From the NCBI GenBank assembly GCA_023614405.1, contig CM042696.1:333923211-333987210 (forward strand): a stretch of DNA of 64,000 nucleotides, given 5' to 3'. The notes beneath the pieces are model-generated. The model made no database searches. It worked only from the letters and a program-made list of their open reading frames with translations, and had not been told where the DNA came from. Positions 1 to 12,981 of this stretch are shown piece by piece (position 1 is the first letter of the stretch; each line of letters begins with the position of its first letter). Origin of the DNA: Avena insularis. Taxonomy: Eukaryota; Streptophyta; Magnoliopsida; Poales; Poaceae. A program made the position numbers and the translations under genes.

Positions 1-3000
1 AGAACACTCTTGCATTGTCCACTGGTGGATCCATGTGTGTTTTGTGGAAAGAACACACATGCAATGTCCACTGGTTGATCCATGTGGTTTGTGGAAAGAA
101 GACACATGTAATGACAGTGGTGGATCCATGTGTGGTTTGTGAAAAGAACACACATGCAAGTACTCTAGTGTTGGTTTCAGTATAAGAACACACATGCAAT
201 GACTGTAGTGCTTGATCCATGTGTGGTTTGTGGAAATAACACACATGCAATGACTCTAGTGGTTGATCCATGTGTGGTTTGTGGAAATAACACACATGCA
301 ATGACTCTAATGGATCCAGAAGGGGTTGATGGACAAGAACACACATGCACTGACCACGGGGTTGATCCATCTGTGGTTTGTGGAAAGAACACACATGCAA
401 TAACCACTTGTTGATCCATGTGTGGTTTGTGGAAAGAACACACATGCAATGACCACTGTTTGATCCATATGTGGTTTATGGAAAAGAACATACATGCAAT
501 GACCACTGGTTGATCCATGTGTTGTTTGTGGAAAGAACACACATGCAATGACTCTAGTGGTTGATCCATGTGTGGTTTGTGGAAATAACACACATGCAAT
601 GACTCTAGTGGTTGATCCATGTGTGGTTTGTGGAAATAACACATGCAATGACTCTAGTGGTTGATCCATGTGTGGTTTGTGGAAATAACACACATGCAAT
701 GACTCTAGTGGTTGATCCATGTGTGGTTTGTGGAAATAACACACATGCAATGACTCTAGTGGTTGATCCATATGTGGTTTGTGTAAATAACACACATGCA
801 ATGACTCTAGTGGTTGATCCATGTGTGGTTTGTGGAAATAACACACATGCAATGAGTGTAATGGATCCATAAGTGGTTTATGGAATAGAACACACATGCA
901 ATGACCACTGGTTGATCCATATGTGGTTTGTGGAAAGAACACAAATGCAATGACCACTAGTGGATCCATGTGTGGTTTGTGGATAGAACACACATGCAAT
1001 GACTCTAGTGCTAGTTTTAGTATAAGAACACACATGCAATGACTCTAGTGGGTCCACATGTGGTTTGTGAAAAGAACACACATGCAATGACCACTGTTTG
1101 ATCCATAAGTTGTTTGTGGAAAAGAACACACATGCAATGAGTCTAGTGGATCCATGTGTAGTTTGTGGAAAAGAACACACATGCAATGACTCTAGTGCTG
1201 GTATATGGTTTTAGTATAAGAACAAACATGCAATTACTCAAATGGATCCATCTGTGGTTTGTGTAAAGAACACACATGCAATGACCACTAGTGGATCCAT
1301 GTGTGGTTTGTGGAAAAGAACACACATGCAATGACCACTGGTTGATCCATGTGTGGTTTGTGGAAAGAACACACATGCAATGACAGTGGTGGATCCATGT
1401 GTGGTTTGTGAAAACAACACACATGCAATGACTCTAGTGTTGGTTTTAGTATAAGAACACACATGCAATGACTCTAGTGGTTGATCCATGTGTGGTTTGT
1501 GGAAATAACACACATGCAATGACTCTAGTGGTTGATCCGTGTGTGTTTTGTGGAAATAACACACATGCAATGACTCTAGTGGTTGATCCATGTATGGTTT
1601 GTGGAAATAACACACATGCAATGACTCTAGTGGTTGATCCATTTGTGGTTTGTGGAAATAACACACATGCAATGACTCTAGTGGTTGATCCATGTGTGGT
1701 TTGTGGAAATAACACACATGCAATGACTATAATGGATCCATAAGTGGTTTATGGAAAAGAACACACATGCAATGACCACTGGTTGATCCATCTGTGGTTT
1801 GTGGAAAGAACACACATGCAATGACTCTAGTGGTTGATCCATGTGTGGTTTGTGGAAAGAACACATATGCAATGACTCTAGTGCTAGTTTTAGTATAAGA
1901 ACACACATGCGATGACTCTAGTGGGTCCACATGTGGTTTGTGAAAAGAACTCACATGCAATGACCACTGGTTGATCCATAAGTTGTTTGTGGAAAAGAAC
2001 ACACATGCAATAAGTCTAGTGGATCCATGTGTGGTTTGTGAAAAGAACTCACATGCAATGACCACTGGTTGATCCATAAGTTGTTTGTGGAAAAGAACAC
2101 ACATGCAATGACTCTAGTGCTGGTTTGTGGTTTTAGTATAAGAACAAACATGCAATTACTCAAATGGATCCATATGTGGTTTGTGGAAAGAACACACATG
2201 CAATGACTCTGGTTGATCCATATGTGGTTTGTGGAAAGAACACACATGCAATGTCCACTGGTGGATCCATGTGTGGTTTGTGGAAAAGAACACACATGCA
2301 ATGACCACTGGTTGATCCATGTGTGGTTTGTGGAAAGAAGACACATGCAATGGCAGTGGTGGATCCATGTGTGGTTTGTGAGAAGAACACACATGCAATG
2401 ACTCTAGTGTTGGTTTTAGTATAAGAACACACATGCAATGACTCTAGTGGTTGATCCATGTGTGGTTTGTGGAAATAACACACATGCAATGACTCTAGTG
2501 GTTGATCCATGTGTGGTTTATGGAAATAACACACATGCAATGACTGTAATGGATCCATAAGTGGTTTATGGAAAAGAACACACATGCAATGACCACTGGT
2601 TGATCCATATGTGGTTTGTGGAAAGAACACACATGCAATGACCACTTGTTGATCCATGTGTGGTTTGTGGAAAGAACACACATGCAATGATAGTGGTGGA
2701 TCCATGTGTGGTTTGTGGATAGAACACACATGCAATGACTCTAGTGCTAGTTTTAGTATAAGAACACACATGCAATGACTCTAGTGGGTCCACATGTGGT
2801 TTGTGAAAAGAACACACATGCAATGACCACAGTTTGATCCATATGTTGTTTGTGGAAAAGAACACACATGCAATGAGTCTAGTGGATCCATGTGTAGTTT
2901 GTGGAAAAGAACACACATGCAATGACTCTAGTGCTGGTATATGGTTTGTGGAAAGAACACAAGTGCAATGACAGTGGTGGATCCATGTGTGGTTTGTGGA

Positions 3001-3599
3001 TAGAACACACATGCAACGACTCTAGTGCTAGTTTTAGTATAAGAACACACATGCAATGACTCTAGTGGGTCCACATGTGGTTTGTGAAAACAACACACAT
3101 GCAATGACCACTGGTTGACCCATAAGTTGTTTGTGGAAAAGAACACACATGCAATGAGTGGTTTGTGGAAAAGAACACACATGCAATGACTCTAGTGCTG
3201 GTTTGTGGTTTTAGTATAAGAACAAACATGCAATTACTCAAATGGATCCATATGTGGTTTGTGGAAAAGGACACACATGCAATGACCACTGGTTGATCCA
3301 TGTGTGGTTTGTGGAAAGAACACACATGCAATGACAGTGGTGGATCCATGTGTGGTTTGTGAAAAGAACACAGAGGCAATGACTCTAGTGTTGGTTTTAG
3401 TTTAAGAACACACATGCAATGACTCTAGTGGTTGATCCATGTGTGGTTTGTGGAAATAACACACATGCAATGACTCTAGTGGTTGATCCATGTGTGGTTT
3501 GTGGAAATAACACACATGCAAGGACTATAATGGATCCATAAGTGGTTTATGGAAAAGAACACACATGCAATGACCACTGGGTTGATCCATATGTGGTTT

Positions 3600-5540
3600 G
3601 TGGAAAGAACACACATGCAATGACCACTTGTTGATCCATGTGTGGTTTGTGGAAAGAACACACATGCAATGACAGTGGTGGATCCATGTGTGGTTTGTGG
3701 ATAGAACACACATGCAATGACTCTAGTGCTAATTTTAGTATAAGAACACACATGCAATGACTCCAGTGCTAGTTTTAGTATAAGAACACACATGCAATGA
3801 CCACTGGTTGATCCATAAGTTGTTTGTGGAAAAGACCACACATGCAATGAGTCTAGTGGATCCATGTGTGGATTGTGGAAAAGAACACACATGCAATGAC
3901 TCTAGTGCTGGTTTGTGGTTTTCGTATAAGAAAAAACATGCAATTACTCAAATGAATCCATATGTGGTTTGTGGAAAGAACACACATGCAATGACTCTGG
4001 TTGATCCATATGTGGTTTGTGGAAAGAACACACATGCAATGACCACTGGTGGATCCATGTGTGGTTTTTGTAAAGAACACACATGCAATGACCACTGGTT
4101 GATCCATGTGTGGTTTGTGGAAAGAACACACAGGCAATGACAGTGGTGGATCCATGTGTGGTTTGTGAAAAAGAACACACATGCAATGACTCTAGTATTG
4201 GTTTTAGTATAAGAACACACATGCAATGACTCTAGTGTTGGTTTTAGTATAAGAACACACATGCACTGACTCTAGTGGTTGATCCATGTGTGGTTTGTGG
4301 AAAGAACACACATGCAATGACTCTAGTGGTTGATCCATATGTGGCTTGTGGAAATAACACACTTGCAATGACTCTAGTGGTTGATCCATGTGTGGTTTGT
4401 GGAAATAACACTCATGCAATAACTCTAGTGGTTGATCCATATGTGGTTTGTGGAAATAACACACATGCAATTACTGTAATGGATCCATAAGTGGTTTATG
4501 GAAAAGAACACACATGCAATGACCACTGGTTGATCCATATGTGGTTTGTGGGAAGAACACACATGCAATGACTCTAGTGGTTGATCCATGTGTGGTTTGT
4601 GGGAAGAACACACATGCAATGACTCTAGTGCTAGTTTTAGTATAAGAACACACATGCGATGACTCTAGTGGGTCCACATGTGGTTTGTGAAAAGAACACA
4701 CATGCAATGACCACTGGTTGATCCATAAGTTGTTTGTGGAAAAGAACACACATGCAATGAGTCTAGTGGATCCATGTGTGGTTTGTGGAAAAGAACACAC
4801 ATGCAATGACTCTAGTGCTGGTTTGTGGTTTTAGTATAAGAACAAACATGCAATTACTCAAATGGATCCATATGTGGTTTGTGGAAAGAACACACATGCA
4901 ATGACTCTGGTTGATCCATATGTGGTTTGCGGAAAGAACACACATGCAGTGTCCACTGGTGGATCCATGTGTGGTTTGTGGAAAAGAACACACATGCAAT
5001 GACCGCTGGTTGATCCATGTGTGGTCTGTGGAAAGAACACACATGCAATGAAAGTGGTGGATCCATGTGTGGTTTGTGAAAAGAACACACATGCAATGAC
5101 CACTTGTTGATCCATGTGTAGTTTGTGGAAAGAACACACATGCAATGACAGTGGTGGATCCATGTGTGGTTTGTGGATAGAACACACATGCAATGACTCT
5201 AGTGCTAGTTTTAGTATAAGAACACACATGCAATGACTCTAGTGGGTCCACATGTGGTTTGTGAAAAGAACACACATGCCATGACCACTTGTTGATCCAT
5301 AAGTTGTTTGTGGAAAAGAACACACATGCAATGAGTCTAATGGATCCATATGAGGTTTGTGGAAAGAACACACATGCAATGACTCAGGTTGATCCATATG
5401 TGGTTTGTGGAAAGAACACACATGCAATGACCACTGGTGGATCCATGTGTGGTTTGTGGAAAAAACACACATGCAATGACCACTGGTTGATCCATGTGTG
5501 GTTTCTGGAAAGAACACACATGCAATGACTCTAGTGGTTG
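3600..5540. repeat. Left super-repeat, copy 1 (first part)
   Basis: Satellite stretch of about 1.94 kb whose monomer order and private variants recur at about 7416-9355 (offset 3816, falling to 3814) and again at about 9453-11365. Diagnostic variants include an H monomer with aaaagaccacacatg, an I monomer with gtgtggattgtgg, a J monomer with ttttcgtataagaaa and a K monomer with aaatgaatcc. The part that follows, 5540 to about 7190, recurs at about 11364-12914 but not after copy 2, so copy 2 looks like a truncated version. Confidence 0.85.
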
Positions 5541-7415
5541 ATCTATGTGTGGTTTGTGGAAACAACACACATGCAATGACTCTAGTGGTTGATCCATGTG
5601 TGGTTTGTGGAAATAACACACATGCAATGACTGTAATGGATCCATAAGTGGTTTACGGAAAATAACACACATGCAATGACCACTGGTTGATCCATATGTG
5701 GTTTGTGGAAAGAACACACATGCAATGACCACTTGTTGATCCATGTGTAGTTTGTGGAAAGAACACACATGCAATGACAGTGGTGGATCCATATGTGGTT
5801 TGAAGATAGAACACACATGCAATGACTCTAGTGCTAGTTTTAGTATAGGAAGACACATGCAATGACTCTAGTGGGTCCACATGTGGTTTGTGAAAAGAAC
5901 ACAGATGCAATGACCACTGGTTGATCCATAAGTTATTTGTGGAAAAGAACACACATGCAATGACTCTAGTGCTGGTTTGTAGTTTTAGTATAAGAACAAA
6001 CATGCAATTACTCAAATGGATCCATATGTGGTTTGTGGAAAGAACACACATGCAATGACTCTGGTTGATCCATATGTGGTTTGTGGAAAGAACACACATG
6101 CAATGACCACTGGTGGATCCATGCGTGGTTTGTGGAAAAGAACACACATGCAATGACCACTGGTTGATCCATGTGTTGTTTGTGGAAAGAACACACATGC
6201 AATGACAGTGGTGGATCCATGTGTGGTTTGTGAAAAGAACACACATGCAATGACTCTAGTGTTGGTTTTAGTATAAGAACTCACATGCAATGACTCTAGT
6301 GGTTGATCCATGTGTGGTTTGTGGAAATAACACATGCAATGACTCTAGTGGTTGATCCATGTGTGGTTTGTGGAAATAACAGACATGCAATGACTCTAGT
6401 GGTTGATCCATGTGTGGTTTGTGGAAATAACGCACATGCAATGACTCTAGTGGTTGATCCATGTGTGGTTTGTGTAAATAACACACATGCAATGACTCTA
6501 GTGGTTGATCCATGTGTGGTTTGTGGAAATAACACACATGCAATGACTGTAATGGATCCATAAGTGGTTTATGGAAAAGAACACACATGCAATGACCACT
6601 GGGTTGATCCATATGTGGTTTGTGGAAAGAACACACATGCAATGACCACTTGTTGATCCATGTGTGGTTTGTGGAAAGAATACACACGCAATGACAGTGG
6701 TGGATCCATGTGTGGTTTGTGGATAGAACACACATGCAATGACTCTAGTGCTAGTTTTAGTATAAGAACACACATGCAATGACTCTAGTGGGTCCACATG
6801 TGGTTTGTGAAAAGAACACACATGCAATTACCACTCTTTGATCCATAAGTTGTTTGTGGAAAAGAACACACATGTAATGAGTCTAGTGGATCCATGTGTG
6901 GTCTGTGGAAAAGAACACACATGCAATGACTCTAGTGCTGGTATATGGTTTTAGTATATGAACAAACATGCAATTACTCAAATGGATCCATATGTGGTTT
7001 GTGGAAAGAACACACATGCAATGACTCTGGTTGATCCATCTGTGGTTTGTGGAAAGAACACACATGCAATGACCACTGGTGGATCCATGTGTGGTTTGTG
7101 GAAAAGAACACACATGCAATGACCACTGGTTGATCCATGTGTGGTTTGTGGAAAGAACACACATGCAATGACAGTGGTGGAACCATGTGCAATGACTCTA
7201 GTGTTGGTTTTAGTATAAGAACACACATGCAATGACTCTAGTGGTTGATCCATGTGTGGTTTGTGGAAAGAACACACATGCAATGACTCTAGTGGTTGAT
7301 CCATGTGTGGCTTGTGGAAATAACACACATGCAATGACTCTAGTGGTTGATCCATGTGTGGTTTGTGGAAAGAACACACATGCAATGACTCTAGTGGTTG
7401 ATCCATATGTGGTTT

Positions 7416-9355
7416 GTGGAAAGAACACACATGCAATGACCACTTGTTGATCCATGTGTGGTTTGTGGAAAGAACACACATGCAATGACAGTGGTGGATC
7501 CATGTGTGGTTTGTGGATAGAACACACATGCAATGACTCTAGTGCTAATTTTAGTATAAGAACACACATGCAATGACTCCAGTGCTAGTTTTAGTATAAG
7601 AACACACATGCAATGACCACTGGTTGATCCATAAGTTGTTTGTGGAAAAGACCACACATGCAATGAGTCTAGTGGATCCATGTGTGGATTGTGGAAAAGA
7701 ACACACATGCAATGACTCTAGTGCTGGTTTGTGGTTTTCGTATAAGAAAAAACATGCAATTACTCAAATGAATCCATATGTGGTTTGTGGAAAGAACACA
7801 CATGCAATGACTCTGGTTGATCCATATGTGGTTTGTGGAAAGAACACACATGCAATGACCACTGGTGGATCCATGTGTGGTTTGTGGAAAAGAACACACA
7901 TGCAATGACCACTGGTTGATCCATGTGTGGTTTGTGGAAAGAACACACAGGCAATGATAGTGGTGGATCCATGTGTGGTTTGTGAAAAAGAACACACATG
8001 CAATGACTCTAGTATTGGTTTTAGTATAAGAACACACATACAATGACTCTAGTGTGGGCTTTAGTATAAGAACACACATGCAATGACTCTAGTGGTTGAT
8101 CCATGTGTGGTTTGTGGAAAGAACACACATGCAATGACTCTAGTGGTTGATCCATATGTGGCTTGTGGAAATAACACACTTGCAATGACTCTAGTGGTTG
8201 ATCCATGTGTGGTTTGTGGAAATAACACTCATGCAATAACTCTAGTGGTTGATCCATATGTGGTTTGTGCAAATAACACACATGCAATTACTGTAATGGA
8301 TCCATAAGTGGTTTATGGAAAAGAACACACATGCAATGACCACTGGTTGATCCATATGTGGTTTGTGGGAAGAACACACATGCAATGACTCTAGTGGTTG
8401 ATCCATGTGTGGTTTGTGGGAAGAACACACATGCAATGACTCTAGTGCTAGTTTTAGTATAAGAACACACATGCGATGACTCTAGTGGGTCCACATGCGG
8501 TTTGTGAAAAGAACACACATGAAATGACCACTGGTTGATCCATAAGTTGTTTGTGGAAAAGAACACACATGCAATGAGTCTAGTGGATCCATGTGTGGTT
8601 TGTGGAAAAGAACACACATGCAATGACTCTAGTGCTGGTTTGTGGTTTTAGTATAAGAACAAACATGCAATTATTCAAATGGATCCATATGTGGTTTGTG
8701 GAAAGAACACACATGCAATGACTCTGGTTGATCCATATGTGGTTTGCGGAAAGAACACACATGCAGTGTCCTTGGTGGATCCATGTGGTTTGTGGAAAAG
8801 AACACACATGCAATGACCACTGGTTGATCCATGTGTGGTCTGTGGAAAGAACACACATGCAATGAAAGTGGTGGATCCATGTGTGGTTTGTGAAAAGAAC
8901 ACACATGCAATGACCACTTGTTGATCCATGTGTGGTTTGTGGAAAGAACACACATGCAATGACAGTGGTGGATCCATGTGTGGTTTGTGGATAGAACACA
9001 CATGCAATGACTCTAGTGCTAGTTTTAGTATAAGAACACACATGCAATGACTCTAGTGGGTCCACATGTGGTTTGTGAAAAGAACACACATGCCATGACC
9101 ACTTGTTGATCCATAAGTTGTTTGTGGAAAAGAACACACATGCAATGAGTCTAATGGATCCATATGTGGTTTGTGGAAAGAACACACATGCAATGACTCA
9201 GGTTGATCCATATGTGGTTTGTGGAAAGAACACACATGCAATGACCACTGGAGGATCCATGTGTGGTTTGTGGAAAAAACACACATGCAATGACCACTAG
9301 TTGATCCATGTGTGGTTTCTGGAAAGAACACACATGCAATGACTCTACTGGTTGA
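7416..9355. repeat. Left super-repeat, copy 2 (near-identical to copy 3)
   Basis: Recurs with an offset of 2007 bp at about 9453-11365. Over many hundred bases no difference is visible on reading, except a net 3-bp loss near 8771-8790 in this copy (an M monomer reading gtccttggtgg and ccatgtggtttg), after which the offset becomes 2010. The near-identity implies a recent tandem duplication or conversion, or an assembly duplication. Confidence 0.88.
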
Positions 9356-9452
9356 TCCATGTGTGGTTTGTGGAAAGAACACACATGCAATGACTCTAGT
9401 GGTTGATCCATGTGTGGCTTGTGGAAATAACACACATGCAATGACTCTAGTG

Positions 9453-11365
9453 GTTGATCCATGTGTGGTTTGTGGAAAGAACACACATGCAATGACAGTG
9501 GTGGATCCATGTGTGGTTTGTGGATAGAACACACATGCAATGACTCTAGTGCTAATTTTAGTATAAGAACACACATGCAATGACTCCAGTGCTAGTTTTA
9601 GTATAAGAACACACATGCAATGACCACTGGTTGATCCATAAGTTGTTTGTGGAAAAGACCACACATGCAATGAGTCTAGTGGATCCATGTGTGGATTGTG
9701 GAAAAGAACACACATGCAATGACTCTAGTGCTGGTTTGTGGTTTTCGTATAAGAAAAAACATGCAATTACTCAAATGAATCCATATGTGGTTTGTGGAAA
9801 GAACACACATGCAATGACTCTGGTTGATCCATATGTGGTTTGTGGAAAGAACACACATGCAATGACCACTGGTGGATCCATGTGTGGTTTGTGGAAAAGA
9901 ACACACATGCAATGACCACTGGTTGATCCATGTGTGGTTTGTGGAAAGAACACACAGGCAATGATAGTGGTGGATCCATGTGTGGTTTGTGAAAAAGAAC
10001 ACACATGCAATGACTCTAGTATTGGTTTTAGTATAAGAACACACATACAATGACTCTAGTGTGGGCTTTAGTATAAGAACACACATGCAATGACTCTAGT
10101 GGTTGATCCATGTGTGGTTTGTGGAAAGAACACACATGCAATGACTCTAGTGGTTGATCCATATGTGGCTTGTGGAAATAACACACTTGCAATGACTCTA
10201 GTGGTTGATCCATGTGTGGTTTGTGGAAATAACACTCATGCAATAACTCTAGTGGTTGATCCATATGTGGTTTGTGCAAATAACACACATGCAATTACTG
10301 TAATGGATCCATAAGTGGTTTATGGAAAAGAACACACATGCAATGACCACTGGTTGATCCATATGTGGTTTGTGGGAAGAACACACATGCAATGACTCTA
10401 GTGGTTGATCCATGTGTGGTTTGTGGGAAGAACACACATGCAATGACTCTAGTGCTAGTTTTAGTATAAGAACACACATGCGATGACTCTAGTGGGTCCA
10501 CATGCGGTTTGTGAAAAGAACACACATGAAATGACCACTGGTTGATCCATAAGTTGTTTGTGGAAAAGAACACACATGCAATGAGTCTAGTGGATCCATG
10601 TGTGGTTTGTGGAAAAGAACACACATGCAATGACTCTAGTGCTGGTTTGTGGTTTTAGTATAAGAACAAACATGCAATTATTCAAATGGATCCATATGTG
10701 GTTTGTGGAAAGAACACACATGCAATGACTCTGGTTGATCCATATGTGGTTTGCGGAAAGAACACACATGCAGTGTCCACTGGTGGATCCATGTGTGGTT
10801 TGTGGAAAAGAACACACATGCAATGACCACTGGTTGATCCATGTGTGGTCTGTGGAAAGAACACACATGCAATGAAAGTGGTGGATCCATGTGTGGTTTG
10901 TGAAAAGAACACACATGCAATGACCACTTGTTGATCCATGTGTGGTTTGTGGAAAGAACACACATGCAATGACAGTGGTGGATCCATGTGTGGTTTGTGG
11001 ATAGAACACACATGCAATGACTCTAGTGCTAGTTTTAGTATAAGAACACACATGCAATGACTCTAGTGGGTCCACATGTGGTTTGTGAAAAGAACACACA
11101 TGCCATGACCACTTGTTGATCCATAAGTTGTTTGTGGAAAAGAACACACATGCAATGAGTCTAATGGATCCATATGTGGTTTGTGGAAAGAACACACATG
11201 CAATGACTCAGGTTGATCCATATGTGGTTTGTGGAAAGAACACACATGCAATGACCACTGGAGGATCCATGTGTGGTTTGTGGAAAAAACACACATGCAA
11301 TGACCACTAGTTGATCCATGTGTGGTTTCTGGAAAGAACACACATGCAATGACTCTACTGGTTGA
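9453..11365. repeat. Left super-repeat, copy 3
   Basis: Near-identical partner of 7416-9355. The left boundary lies inside an A-like monomer near 9448-9460, where the partner has a D monomer. The right boundary is near 11367, where gatctatg replaces gatccatg. That variant is shared with 5551, so to the right this copy continues like copy 1 (5540-7190), not like copy 2. The mosaic shows where blocks of different ancestry were joined. Confidence 0.86.
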
Positions 11366-12115
11366 TCTATGTGTGGTTTCTGGAAAGAACACACATGCAA
11401 TGACTCTAGTGGTTGATCCATGTGTGGTTTGTGGAAATAACACACATGCAATGACCGTAATGGATCCATAAGTGGTTTACGGAAAATAACACACATGCAA
11501 TGACCACTGGTTGATCCATATGTGGTTTGTGGAAAGAACACACATGCAATGACCACTTGTTGATCCATGTGTAGTTTGTGGAAAGAACACACATGCAATG
11601 ACAGTGGTGGATCCATATGTGGTTTGTAGATAGAACACACATGCAATGACTCTAGTGCTAGTTTTAGTATAGGAAGACACATGCAATGACTCTAGTGGGT
11701 CCACATGTGGTTTGTGAAAAGAACACAGATGCAATGACCACTGGTTGATCCATAAGTTATTTCTGGAAAAGAACACACATGCAATGACTCTAGTGCTGGT
11801 TTGTAGTTTTAGTATAAGAACAAACATGCAATTACTCAAATGGATCCATATGTTGTTTGTGGAAAGAACACACATGCAATGACTCTGGTTGATCCATATG
11901 TGGTTTGTGGAAAGAACACACATGCAATGACCACTGGTGGATCCATGCGTGGTTTGTGGAAAAGAACACACATGCAATGACCACTGGTTGATCTATGTGT
12001 TGTTTGTGGAAAGAACACACATGCAATGACAGTGGTGGATCCATGTGTGGTTTGTGAAAAGAACACACATGCAATGACTCTAGTGTTGGTTTTAGTATAA
12101 GAACTCACATGCAAT

Positions 12116-12981
12116 GACTCTAGTGGTTGATCCATGTGTGGTTTGTGGAAATAACACACATGCAATGACTCTAGTGGTTGATCCATGTGTGGTTTGTGGA
12201 AATAACACACATGCAATGACTCTAGTGGTTGATCCATGTGTGGTTTGTGGAAATAACACACATGCAATGACTGTAATGGATCCATAAGTGGTTTATGGAA
12301 AAGAACACACATGCAATGACCACTGGGTTGATCCATATGTGGTTTGTGGAAAGAACACACATGCAATGACCACTTGTTGATCCATGTGTGGTTTGTGGAA
12401 AGAATACACACGCAATGACAGTGGTGGATCCATGTGTGGTTTGTGGATAGAACACACATGCAATGACTCTAGTGCTAGTTTTAGTATAAGAACACACATG
12501 CAATGACTCTAGTGGGTCCACATGTGGTTTGTGAAAAGAACACACATGCAATTACCACTCTTTGATCCATAAGTTGTTTGTGGAAAAGAACACACATGTA
12601 ATGAGTCTAGTGGATCCATGTGTGGTCTGTGGAAAAGAACACACATGCAATGACTCTAGTGCTGGTATATGGTTTTAGTATATGAAAAAACATGCAATTA
12701 CTCAAATGGATCCATATGTGGTTTGTGGAAAGAACACACAGGCAATGACTCTGGTTGATCCATCTGTGGTTTGTGGAAAGAACACACATGCAATGACCAC
12801 TGGTGGATCCATGTGTGGTTTGTGAAAAAGAACACACATGCAATGACCACTGGTTGATCCATGTGTGGTTTGTGGAAAGAACACACATGCAATGACAGTG
12901 GTGGAACCATGTGTGGTTTGTGAAAAGAACACACGTGCAATGACTCTAGTGTTGGTTTTAGTATAAGAACACACATGCAAT
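12116..12981. repeat. Exemplar complete higher-order repeat (866 bp, 18 monomers)
   Basis: One full HOR with monomer boundaries read directly. Class A (51 bp) at 12116, 12167 and 12218. B (49, gactgtaatgg) at 12269. C (50) at 12318. D (49, gaccacttg) at 12368. E (48, gacagtggtgg with ggatag) at 12417. F (40, short, ttttagtataag) at 12465. G (48, gggtccacatgtgg) at 12505. H (50, ccataagttg) at 12553. I (49, gagtctagtgg) at 12603. J (47, short core) at 12652. K (48, tactcaaatgg) at 12699. L (48, gactctggttg) at 12747. M (50) at 12795. N (49) at 12845. O (48) at 12894. P (40, gtgttggttttag) at 12942-12981. B to P sum to about 712 bp in the usual case, so HOR length is about 712 + 51n, where n is the number of A monomers. 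Individual HORs lose or swap members: in a second common form D and E are replaced by one A-like monomer. Confidence 0.93.
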
